Shown piece by piece: positions 26,060 to 34,159 of a stretch of 39,193 nucleotides of DNA. The DNA comes from Burkholderiaceae bacterium (GTDB lineage: Bacteria; Pseudomonadota; Gammaproteobacteria; Burkholderiales; Burkholderiaceae). Position 1 is the stretch's first letter. The number at the start of each line of letters is the position of its first letter. The notes beneath the pieces are model-generated. The model made no database searches. It was not told where the DNA came from and was given only the letters and a program-made list of their open reading frames with translations. The stretch covers positions 1-39,193 of the forward strand of contig CANKKB010000003.1 in NCBI GenBank assembly GCA_947482555.1, in the 5' to 3' direction. The position numbers and the translations under genes are program-made.

Positions 26060-28471
26060 CTATCCACAGGTCCCGATAAATCCACAATTAGTGCAATATT
26101 CACAGCCATCTTTTTTAATTAATGCATGCGCACCACATTCTGGGCATTTCTTGCCCCTCATAATTCCTGGAGTATTTAATACTGCTGTCTTATTGCTGCT
26201 CTGAATATCTGTATGCGCATTAAATTCAGCGACACCACGCCTTATCAAAATGTTTTCAATGGCAAATGCAACTGCTGATACTTCAGAGTCATGCCACATT
26301 GGTACCTCGATACCGTCATCTTTTTTCCTAGTTCCCAGGCGAACTGGGCCGCGATCCCATGCAACTTTACGCATATCTCCTAGCGCTCTTACTAGAAATC
26401 CACCGCGTGCAGCCAATGAAAGGAGTCGCATACTTGAAGTAATCCATTGCTGCGATTCTCCACTTTGGCCTACTGGCATGAAAAATTCAATGGCTCGCTC
26501 AGATTGAACCTCTTCTCCATTAATAAACCCATGTACGTTTAAAAATGAAATAATTAAATATAGAGTTTTTTGCCCATCTTGAGTCCAGTAATTAATTTTT
26601 TCAGCTACAGCTGGTAACTCACCATTGGGTCGGCGATCTACTACTTTTTTAGATGGATTACCTCCCAGATTGGATGTATTTTTGGTTATTATTGGCAACT
26701 CTTCGGGCTGAGCTTCAATCACATGCAAAACTGAACCTAAAATTGAATTCGGTCGATAGGTTGTCAGGCCTTTTAAATTTGATTGCCAAGCCTTAAAATA
26801 TAAATTTACAAAACTTGCAAACGGATAATCGGCAGGGACATTAACTGTTTTTGATATGGCTGTATCAATATAGGGCTGCACTACCTCCATCATGGCAATA
26901 TGATCTTCCGCAGACATTGCTAAGGCGGTAATAAAATAGTCTGGTAAAGCATTTATATCTCCTCCCATTTCTTTAAATACTCGCCAAGCATGATCTTCTA
27001 CCGAGTACTCCCTGGTTGATCCATCAGTCTCTCTTTTTTTGCGCTGATAAGTCCAAGAAAATGGTGGCTCAATTCCATTGGAAGCATTATCAGCAAATGC
27101 CAGACTTACTGTTCCAGTTGGGGCAATTGAAAGTAAGTGACTATTCCGAATACCAAATTTACGAATCTCCGTTTTTAAATTGCTATCTAAACGACTAGCG
27201 AAATTTGTTCCGCCTAAATACCGCTCAATATCTAAAGCAGGAAAAGCACCCTTTTCTTTTGCTAAATCAACTGAAGCTTGATAAGCAGCATCTCGTAAAT
27301 GTTTTGCGATATTTTCTGCCTCAGATCTCCCTGCGCTGCTGTTATAAGCTAATTTAAGCATTATCAATGCATCACCAAGACCCGTAAAACCAACACCAAT
27401 ACGACGTTTCGATTGGGCCTCAATAGCTTGTTCTTTTAGAGGCCAATAGGTTACGTCTAGAACGTTATCCAGCATTCTCACTTGAATTTTTACTGCCTCA
27501 ATAAATCCAGGGTAATCAAACGATGCAGTTCCAGCAAATCCAAATGGATTAATAACGAATCGAGGCAAAATTATTGGACCTAAATCACAACATCCATATG
27601 GGGGTAAGGGCTGTTCGCCACATGGATTGGTAGCTTCAATAGATTCACAATAACTTAAATTATTATCACTATTAATATTATCTAAAAATAAAATCCCAGG
27701 TTCGGCAAAATCATATGCAGATTCCATCACTAGGAGCCAAATTTCTTTTGCCTTGATTGTTTGGTAAACCCAAAGTCCATCTGCACGTTGATGAACTTCT
27801 TGGGTAATATTTTTATTGCTTGGCTTGGCTTTATGAACTAAATCCCATAAGCCGTCTCTTTCAACTGCGCGCATAAATTTATCAGAAACGCCCACAGAAA
27901 TATTAAAATTATTCCAGCGCCCAGGGGTTCGCTTAGCATTAATAAAATCAAAAATATCGGGATGATCTATTTTTAGAACTCCCATTTGTGCGCCCCGCCG
28001 CGAGCCTGCACTTTCAACAGTAGAACAAGATTGATCAAATACATTGATATAACTACAAGGCCCAGAAGCAAATGATGCAGTTCCTTTTACCTCGGCACCT
28101 TTTGGCCGAATACGCGAAAAATCATAGCCAACTCCACCACCACGCCGCATAGTTTCTGCAGCTTGTTTTAAGGCCTCATATATTCCCGGAAAACCATCTT
28201 CATCAAAATCCTGAATGCAATCGCCAACTGGCTGCACAAAACAATTAATTAAGGTTGCTTGAATACCGGTTCCGCCAGTACTCATAATTCGACCAGCGCC
28301 AATTGCTCCTGCTAGCATATTTTTTAAAAATAAGGCTTCTATTTTTTTTTGTAAAGCTGGTAATTCAACAGCGGCCAAACCCATAGCTACTCTTTTAAAA
28401 ATAGCCTCAGCATCCTCTTCGCCAGGCTTAAGGTATTTTTCCTTTAAAACATCAATGCTAATTTGTTGCAT
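26060..28471 (-). CDS. nrdJ: Class II (adenosylcobalamin-dependent) ribonucleotide reductase
   Basis: An 803-aa reductase that makes deoxyribonucleotides without oxygen, using coenzyme B12. Active-site residues are visible: redox Cys77 (LINCFVQPVGD), the radical Cys284 and Glu286 (ATNPCGEQ) and the partner Cys at 294/295 (YGCCDLG). The loop SIAPTGTVSLAFADNASNGIEPPF matches NrdJ. The C-terminus ends in a zinc-ribbon CPECGA...CEYCTNCG followed by GTCG, characteristic of this class. No NrdB, NrdD or NrdG is present. It overlaps the upstream flavoenzyme gene by 14 nt and precedes narX by 13 nt, so it belongs to the nitrate-respiration transcript and probably supports DNA synthesis in anoxia. Confidence 0.95.
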   Translation of the reverse strand: MQQISIDVLKEKYLKPGEEDAEAIFKRVAMGLAAVELPALQKKIEALFLKNMLAGAIGAGRIMSTGGTGIQATLINCFVQPVGDCIQDFDEDGFPGIYEALKQAAETMRRGGGVGYDFSRIRPKGAEVKGTASFASGPCSYINVFDQSCSTVESAGSRRGAQMGVLKIDHPDIFDFINAKRTPGRWNNFNISVGVSDKFMRAVERDGLWDLVHKAKPSNKNITQEVHQRADGLWVYQTIKAKEIWLLVMESAYDFAEPGILFLDNINSDNNLSYCESIEATNPCGEQPLPPYGCCDLGPIILPRFVINPFGFAGTASFDYPGFIEAVKIQVRMLDNVLDVTYWPLKEQAIEAQSKRRIGVGFTGLGDALIMLKLAYNSSAGRSEAENIAKHLRDAAYQASVDLAKEKGAFPALDIERYLGGTNFASRLDSNLKTEIRKFGIRNSHLLSIAPTGTVSLAFADNASNGIEPPFSWTYQRKKRETDGSTREYSVEDHAWRVFKEMGGDINALPDYFITALAMSAEDHIAMMEVVQPYIDTAISKTVNVPADYPFASFVNLYFKAWQSNLKGLTTYRPNSILGSVLHVIEAQPEELPIITKNTSNLGGNPSKKVVDRRPNGELPAVAEKINYWTQDGQKTLYLIISFLNVHGFINGEEVQSERAIEFFMPVGQSGESQQWITSSMRLLSLAARGGFLVRALGDMRKVAWDRGPVRLGTRKKDDGIEVPMWHDSEVSAVAFAIENILIRRGVAEFNAHTDIQSSNKTAVLNTPGIMRGKKCPECGAHALIKKDGCEYCTNCGFIGTCG

Positions 28472-29678
28472 AATTATTTATCTTAGTTCCTGTTTCTGAT
28501 AACAGCCAATTAATTAAATCAGCCACTGAACGAATTTGATCGCCGAAGGGTAATGTTCCAGCCCCTCTAAAAAATAAACCTTTTTGGGTATCTCCTGTAA
28601 ATGCGCTCCCGAGAACTTTGTCTATACAAAATTGCCCCCAAGCAGCATTACCATCCCTTAAACCACAATCATGTAAGCAATCAAATACCATTGTGCATCT
28701 TGGCTTTTTACGTGCCTTATTTTTTAACTTGGCCTCGGCTTTCATATAATTTTTTAACCAAGGCGTCATTACTGCTCTTGCAGGTAAGCCTGCAACGCTT
28801 AAAAACTCAACCAGCTCTTCAGGCCTGGAGCCAGCTAGTACTTTTTTAAATGCCTCGTCTGCATCTCCCTCTAACGTTACCGCAAAGGCTGTGCCCAACT
28901 GAACCCCTGACACTCCCATGGACTGTAGTTTTTGAATGTCCTGTAAATTACTAATTCCACCAGCGGCAATTAAAGGAATTTGCCCCTCTATTCCCATCCT
29001 TTTAAAAAAATCCATTACCTGAGGAATAACATTTTCAAAATCGAATTTAGGATTATTAATGTCAGCTACTGAAGAAGCCCCCAGATGTCCTCCAGCTAAT
29101 TTAGGGTTTTCAATCACAATTGCATCTGGCAAGCGTCCTTTTTTCTCCCATTTTTTTACCAATATTTGCACACCCCTTGCCTCCGATAAGATGGGAATTA
29201 ATGCTGTGGCTGGATAACCAGCAGCTAAATCTGGCAGGTCAAGCGGCAACCCTGCGCCAACCACAATTGCATCAACACCGCTCTCTAAAGCACAAGCAAC
29301 ATAAGCCTCATATTCATTAACAGCACGCATAACATTAACTGCGATAAGTCCGAAACTACTCGAACCCTCTTGAGCCATCTTAATTTCTCTTTTCAAGGCC
29401 TCAAGGTTTGCTTGATTTATAGCCTTCTTACTTTCTACTGAAGGGGGAAGGTGTTGGGTCAGATCCATTAAATCTGGATGTAAGCGGCGTAAATCAATTG
29501 AAGAAATAGTCCCCATACCACCAATTTTTGCAACAGCGCCAGCTAAGCGATGGGCTGAAACCCCGACGCCCATGCCACCCTGTACTATCGGTAGAATAGT
29601 TTTACCTTTAATTGTCAAGCTTTTAAGTCCGCTTGAATCAAGCAGTTGATTAAATAATTGCGGTATTAAAGGATTCAT
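28458..29678 (-). CDS. Nitronate monooxygenase / 2-nitropropane dioxygenase-like flavoprotein
   Basis: A 406-aa TIM-barrel FMN protein of the NMO/FabK-like family. Supporting segments are PIVQGGMGVGVSAHRLAGAVAKIGGMGTIS at the N-terminus, IVVGAGLPLDLP, GGHLGAS, LIAAGGISNLQDIQ and GVQLGTAFAVT (the phosphate-binding part). It has a C-terminal extension with a cysteine cluster (CTMVFDCLHDCGLRD), which standard NMOs lack to my knowledge. It is coupled to nnrS by an ATGA overlap and to nrdJ by a 14-nt overlap. Nitronate oxidation is the family function; a different flavin-dependent role in anoxic nitrate respiration is possible. Confidence 0.88.
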   Translation of the reverse strand: MNPLIPQLFNQLLDSSGLKSLTIKGKTILPIVQGGMGVGVSAHRLAGAVAKIGGMGTISSIDLRRLHPDLMDLTQHLPPSVESKKAINQANLEALKREIKMAQEGSSSFGLIAVNVMRAVNEYEAYVACALESGVDAIVVGAGLPLDLPDLAAGYPATALIPILSEARGVQILVKKWEKKGRLPDAIVIENPKLAGGHLGASSVADINNPKFDFENVIPQVMDFFKRMGIEGQIPLIAAGGISNLQDIQKLQSMGVSGVQLGTAFAVTLEGDADEAFKKVLAGSRPEELVEFLSVAGLPARAVMTPWLKNYMKAEAKLKNKARKKPRCTMVFDCLHDCGLRDGNAAWGQFCIDKVLGSAFTGDTQKGLFFRGAGTLPFGDQIRSVADLINWLLSETGTKINNYATN

Positions 29679-30829
29679 TTTGTAGCTTTAATGAAGTCTG
29701 CAGAAAACATCATTGGAGTGTATTTATACAAATACAGAAAATAAGCTAGGCACCAACAAGCACCTGAAATAATCAGCAAGGAATTAAATAAATTACTTGG
29801 TGCCAGATGCGCTATTAACCAAAAAGCGGCTGCACAAGGCACTAATAAGTAACATGCATGCTCGATCTTTCCAGCAACCAATGGTCTGCCAGTATGGCCA
29901 AGTGCGGTACGCGTAATCATTCCAATAATTAAACCCCCAGTAGCCCCAATTCCAAAAGCATGCAAGGCAGGATAGATCGAAACTAATTTAAGCGAGTAAA
30001 TGCCTAATAAAAAAAAGCCAAACACAAGCCAAGCATATGAGATATGTAATATCCATAAAATTGGTTTATTTTTAGTTGCAAGTGGTCGCCAGCCCCACAG
30101 CAAAATGGCATGTAACGTGGCAGTTATAAAACATAAGACAGCTGAAATAATATTGGGTGTAAAAAATGCTAGGGTTAAAAATGATATCGCGGTAAATATT
30201 AATGTTGCTTTGGCTATAGTAGGATGACGAAATTGCTGAATTCCAGGAATCGCATTTGCAGTAAAACTTGGTATAACTCTGCCGCCAATCATGACTTCAA
30301 TCATGGTGATTAAATACAAAGCAATAAAAAGTAAAGGATTTGGATCGATTGCTATGTAACCTAAAGCTGCTAAATAAAAAATTCCATTCAAAAAACCTAA
30401 TCCCAAAAGAATCATCGGGAGAAAAAGATTTCTAAGCATTCGACGTCGATAAATTAACCGCCCAATCACAATTGCAATTACCGGAAGAAATGCGACGTCA
30501 AAAATAGCAAAAAATGGATTTAGAAAAGGGCCAATGCGTCCTGAAAGCCACAAAAGAACTAGCAAAGCCAAAGAGAGGCCTTTGGGGGTTTCTAAACCGG
30601 TCCAGGCTCGAACGGCTGTTAAAGAAAATCCCGCAATGACAGTGGCAGCAAAGCCAAACAGCATTTCATGAGCATGCCATTGCATGCCCACTATCAATTG
30701 CTGCCTCCGTAAGCTATATCCATTTAACTCTAAAAGCCACTCAAATAAGGCTAGCGCAGACCACAAAGCGGCACATAAATAGAATGGTCTAAACCCTAAG
30801 GAAAAAATTGGGGGAGTTCTGCTTCTCAC
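29675..30829 (-). CDS. nnrS: NnrS family heme-copper membrane protein
   Basis: An integral membrane protein of about 12 segments. The family signature is at the N-terminus: FSLGFRPFYL, then MQWHAHEMLFGFAATVIAGFSLTAVRAWTG. Later conserved parts include GGRVIPSFTAN and MITRTALGHTGRPL. NnrS proteins bind heme and copper and protect against nitric-oxide-related iron stress in denitrifiers. The ORF track starts at TTG 30847; GTG 30829, eight bases behind GGAG, is the better start (384 aa). It leads the nitrate-respiration block and is preceded by an FNR-type box and a NarL-type heptamer. Confidence 0.93.
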   Translation of the reverse strand: MRSRTPPIFSLGFRPFYLCAALWSALALFEWLLELNGYSLRRQQLIVGMQWHAHEMLFGFAATVIAGFSLTAVRAWTGLETPKGLSLALLVLLWLSGRIGPFLNPFFAIFDVAFLPVIAIVIGRLIYRRRMLRNLFLPMILLGLGFLNGIFYLAALGYIAIDPNPLLFIALYLITMIEVMIGGRVIPSFTANAIPGIQQFRHPTIAKATLIFTAISFLTLAFFTPNIISAVLCFITATLHAILLWGWRPLATKNKPILWILHISYAWLVFGFFLLGIYSLKLVSIYPALHAFGIGATGGLIIGMITRTALGHTGRPLVAGKIEHACYLLVPCAAAFWLIAHLAPSNLFNSLLIISGACWCLAYFLYLYKYTPMMFSADFIKATK

Positions 30830-30982
30830 CTTATATACTCCAATCAATTTTATAAATAAGCTTACCGCGCCACGGCATTACTGGCAATGCCAGCATTCTC
30901 AACCTATTAATGGAGAAATGAAATAGCTCTATAGAACTACCCTTGAGTATAGGGTCTACACCCTCTAAAAAACATGGTTCCT

Positions 30983-30996
30983 TTGCGCTAGATCAA
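30983..30996 (-). promoter_or_regulatory. Putative FNR/Anr-type box upstream of nnrS
   Basis: Read on the minus strand the site is TTGATCTAGCGCAA, against the known FNR consensus TTGAT-N4-ATCAA: one half is perfect and the other matches three of five. It is centred about 160 nt before the preferred nnrS GTG. With the usual -41.5 placement, transcription would start near 30948, and a loose -10 (TGTAGA, with TATACT slightly further on) lies in that area. This fits anaerobic control of the whole cluster, but a regulator gene is not in the window. Confidence 0.6.
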
Positions 30997-31026
30997 ATAA
31001 TTAACTAGATTTATTACTTTTTAGTA

Positions 31027-31033
31027 ATGGGTA
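31027..31033 (-). promoter_or_regulatory. Putative NarL heptamer upstream of nnrS
   Basis: On the minus strand this reads TACCCAT, a full match to the NarL heptamer TACYYMT. It lies about 40 nt upstream of the centre of the FNR-type box, which would place it near -82 if the FNR box is at -41.5. That spacing resembles known NarL-FNR co-activated promoters. One heptamer can occur by chance. An ATTACT-TTTT-AGTAAT dyad (31013-31028) overlaps its edge. Confidence 0.4.
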
Positions 31034-31082
31034 AGCTAAAAACACTAAAGTAATTGCAATCCTTGTGCCAACCAAGTTGAAC

Positions 31083-31615
31083 TTATTCTTTCTTCAGGTT
31101 TTCTGCCTGAATAACAGGGCGCAAGCTCACTAACTCTTTAGCAATAAATGCTGTCGCTTTTACCCGGTAGCACTATTAATTGGCTGAATTGAAATAGTGG
31201 CCAATTTTTCTATCAAGGCCGGATCGGAAAGCGTCTCCAACCACAGCAATTTCAGTAAAATCTTTAATTAAATCATATTGGGGCTTAGGATTTATTAGGC
31301 TATAAAACACAAGCGTTGAGGCAGTACCAAATAATAATGTATACCCATCGGGATTGCTGTTTTTTATTTCAAGCGATCCAATTGCACCGCTAAAACTGCT
31401 TTTTTTATTAACTACTACCGTAACTCCAAGTTGGGCCCCAAGCGATTGTGCATATAACCTTGCAAACTGGTCAGTTGGGTCGCTAGCTGGAAATGGCACA
31501 ACTAAACAAATTGGTTTGACGGGATACGTATTTTGTGATTTCGAGGTGTCGAATAAAAAAATTCACTCAACATAAGTAAACTGAGTATTAAAATAAAAAC
31601 TTTACTTAAGTTCAT
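31083..31615 (-). pseudogene. Degenerate tctC (Bug-family binding protein) gene
   Basis: Remnants of one TctC gene lie in two alternating frames. A signal peptide (MNLSKVFILILSLLMLSEFF) starts at 31615. After a frameshift come YPVKPICLVVPFPA and the ORF-track fragment with FARLYAQSLGAQLG and DGYTLLFGTAS. Near FTEIAVVGD the frame changes again into ETLSDPALIEKLATISIQPI, followed by a stop, and finally TAFIAKELVSLRPVIQAENLKKE runs to a stop at 31083. A typical member has about 320 codons; only about 177 remain, so a large central part is deleted. It follows a similarly broken GlcG-like gene and an intact SDR gene, so a former operon is decaying. Confidence 0.88.
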
Positions 31616-31627
31616 ATTGATTCTCAA

Positions 31628-32042
31628 TTAGAGTTGACTACTATTCCACTCAGTTGATGGCTCGGATGGTTCAGCGAGCAACGCAGATAATTTAATCTCT
31701 TCAATTGCGCAATACTCATCTTTGTCCCAGGTATCGCCACTAATGCCGACAACTCCTATATCCACTCTCTGCTGATTTAAGATTAGTTCGCCTCCAGGTG
31801 CTGTAATGAAGCGCCCATCAGATGCAATTGCTAAAGTATTTTGAAAAACAGGACGTATCGAAGCGCAAAACACCATAGCCATTTTCACGTTTAAATGCTA
31901 CAAGTTGCCCGCCAGCATCGAGTGCCGCAATCGCCAGTGGCAAAATACCCTTATCTGCGTATATTTTAATTGCTGAATTAATAATGCTATCTGCTATAGC
32001 CAAATCTAAACTTGAATGAATTGGAATCAGTTTTTCTTCCAT
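31628..32042 (-). pseudogene. Broken GlcG/HbpS-like (heme-binding family) gene
   Basis: Two overlapping ORFs form one interrupted GlcG/HbpS-family gene. The first (from ATG 32042) gives the N-terminal half up to GQLVAFKRENGYGVLRFD. The second frame resumes at RPVFQNTLAIASDGRFITAPGG and runs through VGISGDTWDKDEYCAIE to WNSSQL. Intact members have roughly 25 residues between these points, so an out-of-frame deletion is the simplest explanation, with loss of the central helix. It lies between an intact SDR and a broken tctC gene on the same strand. Such proteins often accompany Bug-type catabolic clusters. Confidence 0.82.
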
Positions 32043-32064
32043 AACTCTTCTTTTTTAAAGATTA

Positions 32065-32796
32065 TTAAGCTGCGTTACTCAAGCCAACGGTAATACCACC
32101 GCAAACATAGAGTACTTGGCCGGTAATAAAGCCGGCGCGGTCATCTAAAAATAAGGCAACGGCGTGAGCTACATCTTCTGGCTCGCCCATTCGCTGTACC
32201 GGGATATTAGCAATAATTTTTTTTGTCTTAGGATGATCAGGATGATTTCCTGAGGTAAATAATTCGGTGGCTATTGGCCCTGGTCCGATCGCATTCACAG
32301 TAATACCAAAAGATGCCATTTCAAGTGCCCAGGTACGCGTCATCCCCAGTAACCCAGCCTTGCTAGCAGCATAAGCCGTGCGTTCTTCCTTACCTAGTGC
32401 TGCCCTACTAGCAATATTAATAATGCGCCCAAATTTGGCAGAACGCATCCCCGGCATAAGACTTTGCGCCAATAACATCGGTGCCCTGAGGTTTAAATTC
32501 ATGACGGCATCAAAGTCATCGAGACTTACCGCCTCCAGAGCGCCAGGACGAATAATTCCCGCATTATTTACCAATCGCAATATGCTGGTAGTTCTGAGTA
32601 GCTCTTCGATGAGCCCCTGAGTCGCTTGAGCATCAGTTAAATCGATCGGATGAAATATTTCGCCAGCCAACATGGTTTTTGGAGGTACTTGATCTAAATT
32701 AATAACGTGATAGCCATCCTCAATTACTCTTCGTGCAATAGCTCTGCCTATGCCACCAGTTCCACCCGAGATGAGGATATTTTTAGTCTTGCTCAT
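32065..32796 (-). CDS. Short-chain dehydrogenase/reductase (FabG-like)
   Basis: A 243-aa classical SDR. The nucleotide-binding motif is GGTGGIGRAIA (about residues 11-21), followed by NNAGI, a Ser in IINIASRAALG, the catalytic YAASK, and the C-terminal GPGPIATELF and GFITGQVLYVCGG. The Asp in LDQVP after strand 2 suggests preference for NAD(H) (inference). It is intact, while the two genes after it are broken, so it may have kept or lost its role independently. The substrate is unknown; FabG-like annotation reflects sequence class rather than a fatty-acid role. Confidence 0.9.
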   Translation of the reverse strand: MSKTKNILISGGTGGIGRAIARRVIEDGYHVINLDQVPPKTMLAGEIFHPIDLTDAQATQGLIEELLRTTSILRLVNNAGIIRPGALEAVSLDDFDAVMNLNLRAPMLLAQSLMPGMRSAKFGRIINIASRAALGKEERTAYAASKAGLLGMTRTWALEMASFGITVNAIGPGPIATELFTSGNHPDHPKTKKIIANIPVQRMGEPEDVAHAVALFLDDRAGFITGQVLYVCGGITVGLSNAA

Positions 32797-32984
32797 TGAA
32801 TATAGAATAAGTCATATTTAAAAATAATTTGCTGAGACTAAAAGCATATAGCAGACTACGCTAAATTGATATTCGGTAGATACCACTAGAATGAATTGAA
32901 TCTAAAATACGCTTCAATTTCAACAGATTACACCTTAATTAGCGCAAATTTACCACCTGCAAGCTAAAAACAATATACTTTCAC

Positions 32985-33003
32985 TACCTTAGAAGATAAG
33001 GTA
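32985..33003. promoter_or_regulatory. Inverted repeat in the SDR/ModA-like divergent region
   Basis: TACCTTA-GAAGA-TAAGGTA is a perfect 7-bp dyad with a 5-nt centre. It ends 31 nt before the TTG start of the ModA-like gene. No T-run follows, so an operator or leader hairpin is more likely than a terminator. No regulator gene is adjacent. The rest of the 238-nt gap between the two divergent genes is AT-rich; another imperfect dyad (GAATTGAA with TTCAATTT) lies near 32893-32920, and I see no confident -35/-10 pair. Confidence 0.35.
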
Positions 33004-33034
33004 TCTTCCGCAGCATAATGATGGGGCGACATCC

Positions 33035-33790
33035 TTGAAATTCATTTACTTCAGTATCACCGCAATTCTAATCAGTACATCTTCTATGGCACAACTGCAA
33101 GTAATTATTTCTGGTGGATTTAGTGCGCCCTACCAGCAAATGCTGCCCCAATTTGAAAAAAATACGGGCATCTCAGTAAAAACATTATCCGGAGCATCTC
33201 AAGGCACGGGACCTAAAACAATTAAGGCGCAATTAGAGGCAGGCGCCTCTGTTGATGTAGTGATCCTCTCCCGCGAAGGACTAGCAGAATTAGTTTCGTT
33301 GGGGAGAATTATGCCCGGCACAGCTGTTGACTTGGCGATTGCACCCTTGGGCGCAGCGATTCCCTTGGGATCTTCTAGGCCTGATATCACTACTGTAGCT
33401 ACTTTCACAGAAGCCTTATTAAAGGCTAACTCGATTGTTGTCCCTGGTAGTACGAGCGGTATTTACCTCACCTCAGAACTTTTTCCAAAGTTGGGAGTTG
33501 CTAAAAAAATCTCGGTAAAAATAACCGAACGCGGTAGCCAAGCAACCTCACTATTAGCAGCAAAAGAAGCAGCAATGGCTATTCAACCAAGTAGTGAACT
33601 TGTCAACGTCGCAGGTATCGATTTTATTGGGCGCCTGCCAAATGAAATTCAGCTTTTACAGATATTTGCAATTGCTATTACGAAAGACTCTTCGCAGGTT
33701 GAGTCCGCTAAAAAATTAATTCAATTTTTGACTTCTCCTGCGGCAGCTGTTCCTATTCAAAATAGCGGTATGGATTTAATTAAACGGTAA
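33035..33790 (+). CDS. ModA-like periplasmic substrate-binding protein
   Basis: A 251-aa exported binding protein. It starts at TTG, because no ATG in this frame precedes the signal peptide (FSITAILISTSSMAQ); GGGGCG about 8 nt upstream could act as ribosome site. The mature chain resembles type-2 binding proteins of the ModA group: VIISGGFSAPYQQMLPQFEK at the start, then SVDVVILSREGLAELV, GSTSGIYL, and a C-terminal IQFLTSPAA. No permease or ATPase gene is adjacent, so it is an orphan receptor and need not bind molybdate. It begins a plus-strand operon with a NIPSNAP protein (27 nt), a cupin and a small lipoprotein. Confidence 0.82.
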   Translation: MKFIYFSITAILISTSSMAQLQVIISGGFSAPYQQMLPQFEKNTGISVKTLSGASQGTGPKTIKAQLEAGASVDVVILSREGLAELVSLGRIMPGTAVDLAIAPLGAAIPLGSSRPDITTVATFTEALLKANSIVVPGSTSGIYLTSELFPKLGVAKKISVKITERGSQATSLLAAKEAAMAIQPSSELVNVAGIDFIGRLPNEIQLLQIFAIAITKDSSQVESAKKLIQFLTSPAAAVPIQNSGMDLIKR

Positions 33791-33817
33791 TGATGAATTG
33801 AATAAAAAGGAATATAC

Positions 33818-34159
33818 ATGATTGTTGAAGAGCGAATCTACACACTACATCACGGCAAAGTTGCCGAGTACCTAAAGCTCTATGAAGAAGAAGGTCGTGC
33901 AATTCAGTTAAAAATTCTAGGGTGTAATGTTGGCTATTACACTGTAGATACTGGACCACAAAATACCGTGATTCACTTGTGGGCTTACTTAGATGCTGCA
34001 GAGCGAGAAAAAAGACGCAGTGTTTTAACCACCGACCCCCATTGGCAAGCCTATCTACCTAAAATTCGCCCCCTGATGTTAGTTCAAGAAACGCGTATCT
34101 TAAAACCGGCGCCCTTTTTTGCAAATTGGCTTCAACAACAGTTAGAAACTGCAAAATGA
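33818..34159 (+). CDS. NIPSNAP family protein
   Basis: A 113-aa soluble protein with the NIPSNAP/ferredoxin-like pattern: EERIYTLHHGKVAEYLKLYEEEG at the N-terminus, then VIHLWAYLDAAEREKRRSVLTTDPHWQAYL and PLMLVQETRIL. Bacterial members are often found in catabolic operons, but their biochemical role is unclear. An AGGAA ribosome site precedes the ATG. The stop overlaps the cupin start in ATGA, so the two are translated together. Confidence 0.88.
   Translation: MIVEERIYTLHHGKVAEYLKLYEEEGRAIQLKILGCNVGYYTVDTGPQNTVIHLWAYLDAAEREKRRSVLTTDPHWQAYLPKIRPLMLVQETRILKPAPFFANWLQQQLETAK

Noticed and set aside
26047-26109. Upstream start of narX inside nrdJ
   Set aside because: The extra 21 residues encode, in another frame, the conserved zinc-ribbon end of NrdJ, and NarX membrane topology begins properly at the ATG at 26046.
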